This document shows positions 51,301 to 59,657 of a DNA stretch of 64,000 bases, piece by piece. Position 1 is the stretch's first letter. Each line of letters starts with the position of its first letter. Below the pieces are notes generated by a model. That model was given only the letters and a program-made list of their open reading frames with translations. It was not told the DNA's origin and did not search any database. Origin of the DNA: Doryteuthis pealeii (taxonomy: Eukaryota; Mollusca; Cephalopoda; Myopsida; Loliginidae); the NCBI GenBank assembly GCA_023376005.1, contig CM042145.1, positions 14,035,993-14,099,992 on the forward strand, written 5' to 3'. The position numbers and the translations under genes are program-made.

Positions 51301-54300
51301 AATCTAGAATAAATAAATAAAATTACAAGTCACTTATTAAAAACAAATTCTGCGTAAGATGTTTAAAAATATTTTCCTTTCTTCCTCAAACATCAAAAAT
51401 TTAAATATTAAAACAGAAATTTTACATATAAAGAAATATTGTAAAAATTTTAAGGTTAGTGAAATGATCGTACTAATTAGCACTAATTATTGTGCAAATA
51501 GACATCTTTTATCAGTACCAGTTTAATTCTTGACAACTAATTTTCTGATTTTCAATGCCCAAGAGACTCAATTGTGAAACTAGCTCAATTTCTAACTTAA
51601 AGATTGCAAAACTGAGTTTAAGTATCAATTTTCTTTTTTCTTACCCAAAGAAATAATAAGTTTGTTAGTTTAGAAAATAGCAAAACCTAAACAGAGTAAT
51701 GACAGAGTAGTGGTAAAGTCAATGGACAGTAATGTAAAAAGCTGAAACCCTTGTATGCATATACAGAGTTCAAATGCAATTCACCCTAAAACACAACAAT
51801 GATTATCATTCTATATTTTTACTGCAGTCAGTATTTGTGGTGTTGTATCTGTAGAATAAACAACATAGTCAGCTTGCAACACAGCTGGATACTAATCACT
51901 CTACGAATCACTACATGGTGCTGCGAACAGGATCCAAACCTGTGAGGGAATAACTCATAGCATTTCAAATCTTTACAGTATCCTAAATGTAATAGTTTTG
52001 ATGCATTTATTTATTAAATCTTATCCATTACATAAAGCATAACTATAATAATTGTATTAGTAGAACTTGTGAGTTATTCAATTCTTTAGAGTATTTTAAA
52101 CTAAGAACTCATTTTATTCAACATGTACATGATCATTCAACATGCATTCAACATTTCAACATATTCAACATGACATGCATCATGTCATCATGTCCATTCC
52201 AACATGTCAACATGCATGCATGCATGTCCATTCCAACATGTCAACATGTCAACATGTCCATTCCAACATTCAACATGTCCATTTCCAACATGTCATGCAT
52301 TCCAACATTCAACATGTCCAATATTCAACATGTCCATTTCCATTCAACATGTCCATTCAACATTCATGTCCATTTCCAATTCAACATGTCACATGTCCAA
52401 TATTCAACATGTCATTCCAACATGTCCATTTCCCATGTCCATTTCCAATATTCAACATGTCCATTTCCAATATTCAACATAACATTTATTCCATCTATAT
52501 TAAAATTGACATAGAATAGCTCTATACTTCTTTCAACTCGTATTTAAATCATGATTCCTATATGTTTTGCAGAAGTATTAGTTCTGGTCATAATCAACTG
52601 GCATCTTTTCTCTGTTTAAGTATTTAAAAACTGTTGAAACAATCATAAAATATCCAATTTTAAATTGTCATCTCCATGGTGTTCTGGAGAGTAGGAGTAC
52701 CTCTTCATTACCATTACTCCCAGGTCCACTTTGAAAGGGTAGTACCTGTTAGGGTCCATCAACAGGTCAAATAGATGTTTAAAAAACATCAGTATTAGAT
52801 GGCAATACTTGATACCATATAACTAAATTATTTGTATTAAGAACAATTACTTGAAGCTATAATTATTTACTAAGGATTATTATTATTATTAGTTACTTGA
52901 AACCATATAACTGTGCAAACAAATGACTTATTATTAAATAGAAATAATTACTTGAAATTACTTGTATTAGATAGGAATACTTGAAACCATATAACTCTAA
53001 ATTATTTGTATTAAGTATAGTTACTTGAACCTATAATTGTTTACTAAGGATTATTATTATTTAACAAACACTACTGATAAAAATTTATGAAAGTGGTAAG
53101 CAGTGATGTTGATAGCGTTTTGATTTAGTGCATCCTGAGACGCACATATTTGCTTTTAATGAGTCCCAAGGAAATTTGATGGGTCCCAACTAAAGTTTCT
53201 TAATAGTTGTAGGGTTTTTATTTATAATCTGGGGAAACAACTAAAGCTGTCTAACTCCTACCTTGTAACCTATCCTGTGTAATTAATTTCTAAGAAACTA
53301 TTGAAATGTATTTACAGTTAGCTTGAAATGATGAGGGAAGAAAAAAGAAAGACACTGGGACGCATGGATATGATTTCACTGCGTCTTTTTAGATTTTTGT
53401 GTGTTAGGGATGCAGGACGCGTACCTATCAGCATCTCTGGGTGGTAAGTATTCATTTTATTCATGTTTTCTCTGCCTTTAAGCACTTCACACAATACTGA
53501 CAAGTATTCATCAAGAATGTTTCATCTGTAAGTAATTCAACCAGTGCAGATATATAAAAGGCAACAAGGAACATTAATGACATTTGATGAGCAATAGAGA
53601 CTAAGATTTTGATTGGCTCTTCTTGCAGTATCATTAGCTTTAACATTTCCAGACAAGACAAGCAATAATGAAGTGTGTGTGTGTGTGTGTCCATTCATTT
53701 ACAGTCTTCTTACTGCTTATATTGTTGCCAAGCAGTGAATGAAACTGTTATAGAAGTTTTAATTGCGAAATGTAAGGCATCCACTTCATCAACACAATGC
53801 CAGTTGGTTGAAAGGAAGTTTCTACTTTAATAGAAACTTTTTTTTAGAGTGGGTCAGTTATTTAAAGTGAACATTCTCTACTTATTTTATTTGATCTCAT
53901 TCAAATAAACACAAGTTGCCTTTTGCTCTCTCACTCCTACACCTTTAATTCTTCTTATTTTCCTCTAAGCATAAAAATTCTGTTTGAAATGTTCTGGTCA
54001 GCACTTCTCAAAAACTCCAGTAATCATAAAATCATGCTGAAACTGGCTCAATTTCTAGCTCCAAGATTGCAAAACTGTGTTTAAGCATCAATTTTATTTT
54101 ATTTTATTTTTTTACCAAAAGAAATAATAAGCTTGTTAGTTTAGAAAACAGAAAAACCTAAACAGAGTAATGACAGGAGTGGTTGGTTGGTTGGATTTTA
54201 TGGTATGCCTTGGTAAACAACAATTAAAATACTTAGGAGACAATCTGAAAGGGGTGATTAGTAATCCGTTAGGTCATTACTAATGTATTGAGTTCAACCC

Positions 54301-57300
54301 CTATTTTATAGCTTTTCGCCATTCTAGTAAAATATTTGCTTAGCAAAGTATCAAGACGCCGCCATTCTATCTATAAAAGTGACAAGTTTGTGAATAGTAT
54401 AAAAATTTGTTGCAATAATAAAAATAATAACTTTTCAGCTAGTACATTAGGTCAGATATCTGTCAGCTGTTCCTTATATTTAAAACATTTATCTTATTTC
54501 CATTGAATATTTATATTCTTTTCACAATTCATCCAACTTTGTCTTTAAAGGTTTAGTTTGGATATTAGGAAAAAGAACAACAAAAAGATATTTTTAATTT
54601 ATTGAACAATGAACAACACAAACCAAAAATGAAGTGTCCATATAGTTTTTCTTTCTTTCTTTCTTTCTTTCAAAATGACTTTTAAAAAATCATATTGTAT
54701 TCATCTTATTATTATTCAGATGCAAATAAAGCAGAAAAGAGGAGGGGAGTCTTTCTGCAGAAGCAGTTAATCCAGCACGTGATATTTTTTTTAAATTTGA
54801 AAATTGAAAATAAACGAAATATATATTTTTTTTTAAATAATATTAATAGGAAGAGAAAAAAAAAGGTACTAGCTTTCTTATTTGTAAATTCTAAAAATAA
54901 ATAAACAAAATCCAACATTTAGTAAATTAAATTTTAGTGTTGTGAACTTTTTAAAAAAATACAGCCAAAATGTTTAAATATAATTAAAATGAACAATGGT
55001 GATTTATTAAGACTACGAAAGTCTTACTTAAATTGACTTTTCACACAAAGTTTAATAATCGTCATACTCCGGTTCTAATTTTTGGTAAAATATTGTACAA
55101 ATCTTCCTTTGTAGAACTAAAAGAAAAAAATATATAGCCCCCCAATTTTTTTTAACACGTGTTTTATTATTATTTTATTATTATTATTTTGTTTTTCCCC
55201 TGTTCGCTTTTTTATGCCACTCTACAAGTTGTTTAAACTAGCTTTAATTTGAAAATAATGGAAAGTTCCCCTGTTGAGATCAAACAAATTAGTTAATTGA
55301 TTCAAATTTGTAAAAATCACCACTAATCACTTTCTTCTTTTAAAATTTTCCTTTTATGATTTGAATTACCAAAAACTCTGAACACACAACATAAAATCTA
55401 GTTTCCAGAAAATATAAACACTGAACAGTTTAAAACAATAATGGAAAATCCGGGGAAAAATCATTCAGACATTCCACAATGTATTTCCTTGGGAGTGGTA
55501 ACTATGCACACAACCTTTAATGTTTAAACCGAACAATTAAAAATGCATATTACTACTGCATTTTATTGTTCAAAATATTCACTAAAGGTCAATAATGTCG
55601 ATCAAGCTGGGAAAGAAGAAGGAGAAGAGATGTTGATGTCAAAGAAAGCTAGCTTTAATCAATAATTTTTGTACGCCCCCAAATTTTCGATAAGAGTGAT
55701 TAAATGACGAGGTAGAAGAAATGCTAAAACATTAGTTCATATCTATAAGTGAATATAGACAACTATTTAAATAAATAGACTGAAATAAATATTTAAGAAA
55801 TAAGAAGAAAAGAAAAAAAAATGTAAACTATAGATTTTTAGACCTTTTTACGTGAATGCGACATCAAAGACCTTCATTATTTATTTACCATTCTAAGTAA
55901 GTAGCAAGCAAAACAGTATTTATAAAGCAGGGGAAAATATGTGGTTTGTTCTAGTACAAATTTGATGGCATAAGGTTAGTTTAAAGAGAAGAGACGTTAT
56001 GTTTTGTCCATTGTCGCTCCGTATTTAAATATATCTTCAATCAATCAAAATTTTCCTCAAAGTCAAAAACCAATTAAGCGTAGCAGCAGTAACACAATTA
56101 TTAGGTTTCACTTGAAAAGAAGACTACGTGAACACTTCATATTTATTTATTATGATTTCAAAAAAATATAACAATTTTTAAGAAAAAAACTATTAAATTT
56201 AATTTTAAAAATTAAAATTGTTCACTTATTTAAGAATAAATTTAATTTGCCAAAATAATCACAAGAGAAGAAAGTCATTGATGGTTGTCGCCCGCCATTA
56301 TCATCGTCACGCGTAAGGAATGCAATAAAAATAAATAATAATATAAAACAAATGTTGAAAATATCAACAGACGATATAATCTGAGTAATTACATTAAAAT
56401 AGGGGAAAAGATGACAGAAGCCAATGAGAATGCCGTCAACAGGCTAAAAATAAGTCAATCATAGTTAAATGGCAGGGGAAAAGGAGGTAATCTTCAAGAT
56501 CTTTCTTAGCAGATTTTAAGAATTCTTCATTTTTGAGGAGCACCAAATTCCAATAGATTTGAATGACCTTTCTTTTCCATGTTTTTCAGTCATTTTCGTG
56601 TAAATATGTAATAAACATGAACACATTGAAAATTATTTTTTTGTTTTTGTTAATGACATTTCATGGGTAATTAAGCACACCTCTCTACCTTCACCCTCTT
56701 CAACAAATGTGCTTTTATCTAATCTTTCTGTAGAAAATCATCAATGAATTCACAAATCAATACAACTAGATGAGGAAATTTTGAACTATTGCTTTCTTTT
56801 TTTAGCCTAGAAGAAGACAATATATATAAAAATAATCATTTTTAATCCTAACCCTTTTTTTTTTTCTTTAAATGCGATATTGATTGATATGATTTTTTCC
56901 AAACCATTTGTTCTGTTTTGTGTCTATTTTGTAATGTTAAGTTCAAGTTAACAAAAACAAAAATTGGCAAAAATCCATCATTTACTACGGTTAAGTAGTA
57001 ATATGAGAGAGAGAGAGAGAGTAGAGAGAGAGAGAGAGAGAGAGAGTGAGAGAAAATCTGGGATAATCAGACAGACAAACGTACGTGTACACAGATGTCA
57101 ATTCATTATGACCTTTTAGGACATAGAAATAAAATCTAATTTTATCAATTCGGTAAGACATCAAAGCTTTTTAGTAAACAAATGAAAATAAAAAATAAGT
57201 CAACTGATCTATTTTCGAAAATTTTATATTTCTTTTAATTATCTCGATATTTTATGTTTTTTTTTTTGTTTTTTTGCTAAACTTGCAAATTGGTCGGAAA

Positions 57301-59657
57301 ATTAAAACGGAAAGTTTTTGGTGGTCCCCCATGACAGTTGAACTACAGTCTATGAATGAACTTTTTGCAAATTGGGTTACGGTTTAGGGGTCTGGGGATT
57401 AAGGTTGTTTTTAATTACGTATTGCTTAAAAAATAACAAAAAAAAAATACTATACATTTAATTAACCATTGAAATTAATTATTGAAATCAACGGTAGACA
57501 CATTAGTCTCAGTTGTTTGTGTCAGTATTGCAATGTATAATTTCAATTAAACTTGGTTTAAAAAAAAAAAATTTTCAACATTAATGTTTTTTTTTAAGCA
57601 ATACCGTAAGGTTGTTTTTAATTGCGTATTGAATACGTAATTAAAAACAACCTTAATCCCCAAAACCCCTAAACCGTAACCCAATTCGCAAAAAGTTAAT
57701 TCATAGACTGTAGTTAAACTGTCATGAGGACCACCAAAAAACTTTCCGTTTTAATTTTCCGACCAATCTGCAAGTTTAGAAATTTTAAAAAATCGATTAT
57801 TTAAGGTCAAATTTTTGTCTAAGTCGTAAAATAGTAACATAATGGGCATCAGTAAAAAAAAAAAAAGAAGCAAAATAATATTACACATGTAATCTATTTT
57901 TAATACATTTTAAATATAGACTCTCTGACAGAAAATAAATGATATTTATTTTATTATATAACATTTTAGTCTGACTCATTGAAAATAGCAATTAAAAATT
58001 GACACATCAATTTGGATCAATTATTTTAAGATCTTTTTTTAATTATTGAAATTTGGGAAGGTACAAAAATGAGGAGGGGGGTAAATGAGACATTGATTGA
58101 CTCAGCATTGGAAATACTATCTGGAAAAAAAAAATCAAACTTTTTTTTTTTTTTTTTTTTTTTAAATCAAAAAGATGTCAGTGTCAGGAACCGATTTATA
58201 AAGTTTGCAACATGAAAGACAAAAATGATTAAGACGTGAACATTTTTATTTTTGATTGATTTATGGAAAACATTCACCGAGCCGGCCTACCATTTCTGAG
58301 AATTAAATATTGACAAGATTCAAGTTTTATAAAACGTATATTGGGAAAGGTATGAATCCAACTATTCTCCTTCCAGCTATGGGTAAATAGTAGGACAAAC
58401 TGGGCTCTTTAACCTTGGTTAGGCAACCAGTCTAGGAGAAGGAAAATTGAATTCAAACCTGTTAAACTCCACTTGGGGTGGTCACTACTAGAATAGGCTC
58501 AGTCCTAATTAGTAATCTATTTTTAATCTAATTTATCATGAATAAAAAAGAAAGTGATCACGAAAAAAAAAAAAAATTGATCACGAATATCCCTTAAATA
58601 TTGTTTTTATTTATTTATGTTTCACTTTCATCGAAGCTTTGATTTATTTTATCTACATGCGTAAGCGCGCAATAAACACCAGGGATTGACATGGGTTGTG
58701 TTTAGTGATTAACTTACACGATAAATAATAAATAAATAAACATTTTTTTTTTAAATTAATGAATAACAATAAATAAATAATCTTTTTTTTTAAATAACCA
58801 ATAATAATGATAAATAATAATTTTTTCTCTCTACCTAACAACTTCATTAAACAATTCCTGACACACAATAATATTGATTTTCTTTAAGATTATTTTTCCA
58901 GATCGTATTTCCGATCAATGTATTAATTCTATTTTCATTCAAAACAATAAATTCACAAATTAGTTTTAAAATCATACTTTACTTAAAGACAAAAAAGAGT
59001 AACATTTATTTATTGAGATCCAGCTTGCCGGGTTATTCAATGTATACATGCTTAAAAAAATATTTAAAATAAAAAAGAGTATTTTTCACTATTTTATCAT
59101 TACGAGAAAATAACAAAAATAATCTATCACAAACCTAAAAAAATCAATCAATGTTTTAAACACAAACAATATTCAACTATATCAACCAGTTTTATAAAGA
59201 AATTTCAATAAAGACCTTTTAAAAAATATTTGAGTTTCGTGTAGTAGCATGATTGGTTAAACCAGTCTAAAACTGGTTTTAAAAAAATGAAAGTAACTCG
59301 TTATTTACTTTTAAAAAATCGAATTTTTCAAAAATTATGCATAGTTTATTTTCTTTTTAATTATTCAAATACATTCTTTTTAACTATTTACTTCGCATAT
59401 CAATGACAAAATAATGAAAACAACGTTTTTTTTTTAGTCTAATTTTTATTGAGGCATGCTATTTAAGATTACGCGGAAGAACGGGGTATAATGGGTCTTC
59501 TTTAAACCAAATTAAAAATGGAATCGTTCCTACTTACCTCTGGTTGCATTGCATTCCAAGACTTTTTGGGGACTTTAATCCTATTGCTGCGTAAATAACT
59601 GACGATGAAAGAGCGCAACATCTGCACTTCTTCGAAATTTAAATCGAAGAATTCCAT
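33653..59657 (-). CDS. ARHGAP11A: RhoGAP-domain protein, ARHGAP11A-like (four exons)
   Basis: Rho GTPase-activating proteins speed GTP hydrolysis by Rho-family GTPases. Four minus-strand exons join in order: 59,657-59,538, 39,079-38,997, 37,549-37,448, 34,183-33,653. All internal junctions have GT donors and AG acceptors. The product would be about 278 residues, nearly all RhoGAP domain, once one missing base in exon 3 is allowed for. Domain landmarks: arginine-finger motif GIFRRSG (residues 87-93), K124 in VKTFFRQLKEPLL, N197 in KNLALVLTPSI, and VVPQILLDEI at the domain end. Order and spacing resemble vertebrate ARHGAP11A (the LxxLRYxxxFL and GxVPxxxLxEI blocks, and a short N-terminus before the domain). 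Vertebrate ARHGAP11A has a long C-terminal tail, absent here: either this is a short paralogue or more exons lie beyond the window. The RhoGAP call is firm; the ARHGAP11A assignment is inference from remembered family features. Confidence 0.82.
34325..34720. repeat. Foldback element of repeat family H with hammerhead-like core
   Basis: Two copies of the same family face each other: 34,325-34,460 (minus) and 34,605-34,720 (plus), each about 115-135 bases, around a 140-base middle. In the plus copy, 34,617-34,623 is CTGAAGA, then GGCC (34,625-34,628), a 12-base loop, GGCC (34,641-34,644) and GAAAC (34,645-34,649). That matches the CUGANGA / stem II / GAAA core of hammerhead ribozymes, apart from one extra A. 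The minus copy keeps CTGAAGA but has CAAAA in place of GAAAC. Other copies lie at 22,730-22,995 and 5,260-5,545. Whether stem III and a cleavage site exist is not clear from reading. Confidence 0.6.
35551..35900. mobile_element. Tc1/mariner-type MITE
   Basis: Starts CAGTCAGCGACAAAATTATT after a TA. Near the other end the inverted form of ACACCCATGAAT and AAATTATTTGGACACCC appears, ending by a TA. The '(A)ATTATT-ggACACCC' terminal style is typical of Tc1-like elements. About 350 bases with no transposase, so non-autonomous. Confidence 0.65.
36297..36345 (+). repeat. tRNA-like head of SINE B, fragment
   Basis: Carries CATGGTGTAATGGTTAGC, the A-box part of the SINE B head, followed by unrelated sequence. 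Similar orphan heads lie at 23,702-23,745 (minus) and 5,160-5,205 (plus). Confidence 0.5.
36813..37098 (+). mobile_element. SINE B (tRNA-derived), nearly complete
   Basis: Begins with CACATGGTGTAATGGTTA (A-box-like) and a B-box-like GAGTCCAAATCC about 50 bases later. The body 'ctctctccagctatgggtaa' and the end 'gaggaggggttggtaaata' recur at 15,759-16,018. A family C retroposon sits at its 3' end. Confidence 0.75.
37112..37376 (-). mobile_element. Family C retroposon, 5'-truncated, with 13-bp target duplication
   Basis: Flanked on both sides by ATATGTATTTGAT (37,099-37,111 and 37,377-37,389). On the minus strand it ends with tatgccataaaa and a short A-rich tail; other copies show a (AAACC)n tail. 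Perfect long target duplication, a simple-sequence 3' tail and variable 5' truncation indicate target-primed retrotransposition. Family identity unknown; it could be a LINE 3' end or a SINE. Confidence 0.75.
37448..37549 (-). CDS. RhoGAP gene, exon 3 with arginine finger and apparent 1-bp deletion
   Basis: Acceptor ctgcttcag, donor TTTTG/gtaagta. The first 79 bases or so encode FLLRAFEYLESNDHF then KVEGIFRRSGS, the arginine-finger segment (R90). The exon as written ends two bases into a codon, while exon 4 must begin at phase 0. If one base is missing around 37,466-37,473, the exon end reads QRQKQIL and joins exon 4 in frame as QRQKQILVNIEANMDFS. That restores the normal RhoGAP spacing (30 residues between RRS and VKTFF; about 31 in human ARHGAP11A as remembered). 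The as-written frame gives HSARNRF, which does not resemble the family. An assembly indel is the simplest reading; a true null allele is possible. Confidence 0.75.
37705..38201. mobile_element. Foldback MITE in intron 2
   Basis: Inverted ends share GCATAAATGCATCCTGGCC and TAAGTGGTGCCTGCT. AAAAGTG lies immediately outside both ends (7-bp target duplication, possibly 8). The interior is AT-rich with repeated 'aaatattttaccc' blocks and no coding capacity. Confidence 0.7.
38381..38614 (-). mobile_element. SINE A (tRNA-derived)
   Basis: Minus strand starts with a tRNA-like head (tagctcagttggtagagca, then a B-box-like segment). The body contains 'gagtagcatggc', 'gatctgtgcagtaaag', and the end reads 'gatagactccctcactg' and 'tgataccaac'. 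Matches copies at 40,411, 41,124, 46,212 and 50,439. Confidence 0.75.
38997..39079 (-). CDS. RhoGAP gene, coding exon 2
   Basis: Eighty-three bases between acceptor (tttctttcag) and donor (CCAAC/gtaagt). It enters in phase 0 from exon 1 and leaves two bases, which complete a threonine codon with the first base of exon 3. It encodes residues 41-67 (YEQPIQTFGNYLVYVPF, then YPTENFGLVP), matching the FG-x-P lead-in at the start of RhoGAP domains. Confidence 0.8.
39402..39735 (-). mobile_element. hAT-type MITE, family D
   Basis: Ends CAGAGATGCTGATAGGT and, inverted, CAGTGATGCTGATAGCT; GTAAC flanks both sides. CAG-starting inverted ends fit the hAT superfamily. About 334 bases, non-coding. Family D also lies at 53,101, 50,741, 26,635, 25,372 and 17,271, and in the left arm. 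Confidence 0.7.
40105..40235 (-). repeat. SINE B body fragment
   Basis: Minus-strand match to the SINE B body: 'ccatggtggatgggttgggtaaata' at the end and the 'tcggttaggcaaccagtct' block. No tRNA-like head. Confidence 0.5.
40411..40636 (-). mobile_element. SINE A (tRNA-derived)
   Basis: Minus strand from tRNA-like head (tagctcagtcggtagagca) to 'gatagactccctcactg'. The short open frame across it is an accident of the SINE. Confidence 0.75.
41124..41292 (+). mobile_element. SINE A, 5' part, split by a MITE
   Basis: Has the tRNA-like head TTTAGTTCAGTCGGTAGAGC, then the body to 'gacgccaaaaacaatctcctt'. The element resumes at 41,730 with 'tccttggtctagc' and ends with 'gctgtctggctgatac' near 41,786. 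Confidence 0.75.
41293..41729. mobile_element. Foldback MITE (GGTTAAATCG family), complete
   Basis: About 437 bases with inverted arms of roughly 200 bases each. Outer ends are GGGTTAAATCGAACTTAAC and its complement; the centre carries 'gagaatctgtgtta' around a short loop. TCCTT on both sides is a likely target duplication. It interrupts a SINE A. A truncated relative lies at 25,086-25,372. Confidence 0.82.
41939..42008. repeat. (TG)n(TA)n microsatellite
   Basis: Compound TG then TA repeat, followed by (CATA)n and (CA)n at about 42,048-42,075. Just upstream (41,870-41,900) is a short 'ctacccggcgtcgcctgggt' motif, like one dispersed in many invertebrate genomes. Confidence 0.85.
42246..42530. 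mobile_element. hAT-like element, one end only
   Basis: Begins CAGTGGTTCTCAAACTTATT and continues with 'tgtggaaccc', the classic hAT/Charlie-type terminal sequence. No matching inverted end was found within about 800 bases, so it is truncated or decayed; the right boundary is a guess. Confidence 0.5.
42945..43170 (+). repeat. Family C retroposon fragment
   Basis: Shares 'atactgactgtatctcctgc', 'catctgatagtgaggctcc' and 'ggtccactctgacctgg' with other copies; followed by a poly-A run of about 23 bases. Confidence 0.6.
44118..44345 (-). mobile_element. Family C retroposon, 5'-truncated
   Basis: Minus strand ends with 'ggttgatatgccgtaaaac' and an (AAACC)n tail (plus-strand TTTGGTTTGGTTTGG at 44,122). 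Same family as 37,112-37,376. Confidence 0.65.
44345..44790 (+). repeat. Dispersed repeat family G
   Basis: The segment from about 44,640 ('catcaatcagctctgtgc') to 44,760 ('gctgtcagcatgacttgat') recurs at 47,730-47,835. No recognised protein. Confidence 0.45.
44811..45455 (+). mobile_element. Family C retroposon, longest copy
   Basis: Runs from 'gtgaccgcactgtcggctgg' to 'gttgatatgccataaaac' plus a CAAACC-type tail. Contains an internal 47-base tandem duplication (45,047-45,093 and 45,094-45,140, one difference). No long open frame, so it looks like a non-coding retroposon or LINE 3' UTR. Confidence 0.65.
45905..45941. repeat. (TA)n microsatellite
   Basis: Simple TA repeat preceded by (CA)n. 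Confidence 0.85.
46212..46430 (+). mobile_element. SINE A (tRNA-derived)
   Basis: Head TTTCAGTTGGTAGAGCATCC, B-box-like GGGTTTGATACC, body 'gatctgtgcagtaaagtgg', end 'ggccactccgccaactttac'. Confidence 0.75.
46815..47835 (+). repeat. Family G copies flanking a GC-richer island
   Basis: A roughly 60-base block 'ctttggtaatattgatgtct' onward occurs at 46,818-46,877 and again at 47,401-47,462. Between them, 46,930-47,340 is clearly less AT-rich and holds a 136-codon open frame with no family I recognise, starting in an (AG)n run. Family G continues to 47,835. Confidence 0.4.
47846..47894. repeat. (GT)n(AT)n microsatellite
   Basis: Compound simple repeat; further (AT)n arrays at 48,016-48,050 and 48,316-48,358. 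Confidence 0.85.
49449..49876. mobile_element. Foldback MITE with about 110-bp inverted ends
   Basis: Ends GGGATCAGGTCTCCAATAAG and its near complement; both arms also share 'caaacatttataaacaaac'. AAAAAAT lies directly outside each end (7-8 bp target duplication, ambiguous in the A run). The AT-rich interior has no coding capacity. Confidence 0.8.
50439..50675 (+). mobile_element. SINE A (tRNA-derived), well preserved
   Basis: Head TTTAGTTCAGTTGGTAGACC, B-box-like segment, body 'gatctgtgcggtaaagtgag' and end 'gatagactcccttgctg', 'actgatacc'. Confidence 0.8.
50685..50740. repeat. Palindromic (TCTA)n/(TATA)n/(GATA)n microsatellite
   Basis: Pyrimidine, TA and purine blocks mirror each other and could fold back. 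Confidence 0.75.
50741..51019 (-). mobile_element. hAT-type MITE family D, one end eroded
   Basis: Plus-strand right end reads 'ctatcagcatcactg'; the left end begins at 'ggctaataggtatgca', so the terminal CAGAGAT is lost into the adjoining microsatellite. Confidence 0.65.
51570..51705. repeat. Intronic duplicate of 54,040-54,180
   Basis: Both stretches contain 'agattgcaaaact', 'agaaataataag', 'ttgttagtttagaaaa' and 'cctaaacagagtaatgaca' in the same order and orientation. Confidence 0.7.
52117..52492. repeat. CATG-rich minisatellite
   Basis: Irregular tandem array built from TTCAACATGTCCATTTCC-like units with CCAATATT variants. All three forward frames stay open for 90-125 codons because the unit lacks stop codons; the resulting peptides are pure repeat and are not evidence of a gene. 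Confidence 0.85.
52672..53075 (+). repeat. Family C fragment joined to repeat family K
   Basis: 52,672-52,790 matches family C ('accattactcccaggtccac'). From 52,790 on, units such as 'acttgaaaccatataact' and 'aattatttgtattaag' recur; the same combination appears at 62,455-62,775. Confidence 0.55.
53101..53440 (+). mobile_element. hAT-type MITE family D with 8-bp target duplication
   Basis: Starts CAGTGATGTTGATAGCG, ends CATCTCTG. GTGGTAAG lies at 53,093-53,100 and again at 53,441-53,448 (one extra G at the right junction). CAG ends plus an 8-bp duplication are diagnostic of hAT-type transposition. Confidence 0.82.
57005..57052. repeat. (GA)n microsatellite
   Basis: GA repeat with one interruption. 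Confidence 0.85.
57277..57779. mobile_element. Foldback MITE, about 503 bp
   Basis: Ends CTAAACTTGCA and its complement; arms of roughly 150 bases share 'taaaacggaaagtttttggt', 'actacagtctatgaat' and 'gggttacggtttaggg'. An inner mini-hairpin on 'aaggttgtttttaatt' lies at 57,611-57,655. No obvious target duplication. Confidence 0.78.
58345..58495 (+). repeat. SINE B body fragment
   Basis: Matches the SINE B middle ('tccagctatgggtaaatagt', 'ggcaaccagtctaggag'). The head is missing. A run of about 23 T lies upstream at 58,141-58,163. Confidence 0.55.
59538..59657 (-). CDS. RhoGAP gene, coding exon 1
   Basis: Encodes 40 residues beginning MEFFDLNFEEV and ending NAMQPE, then a good donor (GAG/gtaagt) at phase 0. 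An in-frame TAA lies 12 bases upstream of this ATG, which supports the start. However, the bases just before the ATG (tttccag) could also be a splice acceptor, so a non-coding first exon further upstream is possible. The segment with LRSFIVSYLRSNRIKV looks like the short amphipathic N-terminus that precedes the GAP domain in ARHGAP11A-type proteins. Confidence 0.7.

Larger units (their letters stand above)
39080..59537 (-). other. RhoGAP intron 1, repeat-filled
   Basis: About 20.5 kb between coding exons 1 and 2. It holds SINE A copies, two hAT-type MITEs and a third truncated copy, three long foldback MITEs (one nested in a SINE), family C retroposons, several (TA)n and (TG)n arrays and a CATG-rich minisatellite. 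Stretches with nothing I can assign: 39,080-39,400, 39,740-40,100, 40,640-41,120, 43,180-44,115, 45,460-46,200, 46,435-46,810, 48,360-49,445, 49,880-50,435, 51,020-51,570, 53,450-57,000 and 58,500-59,537. Confidence 0.7.

Noticed and set aside
52117..52492. CRISPR-like array
   Set aside because: Units are irregular and directly abutting, with no constant repeat and unique spacers; the genome is eukaryotic.
52142..52519. Three overlapping open frames
   Set aside because: Minisatellite without stop codons; the same repeat read in three frames.
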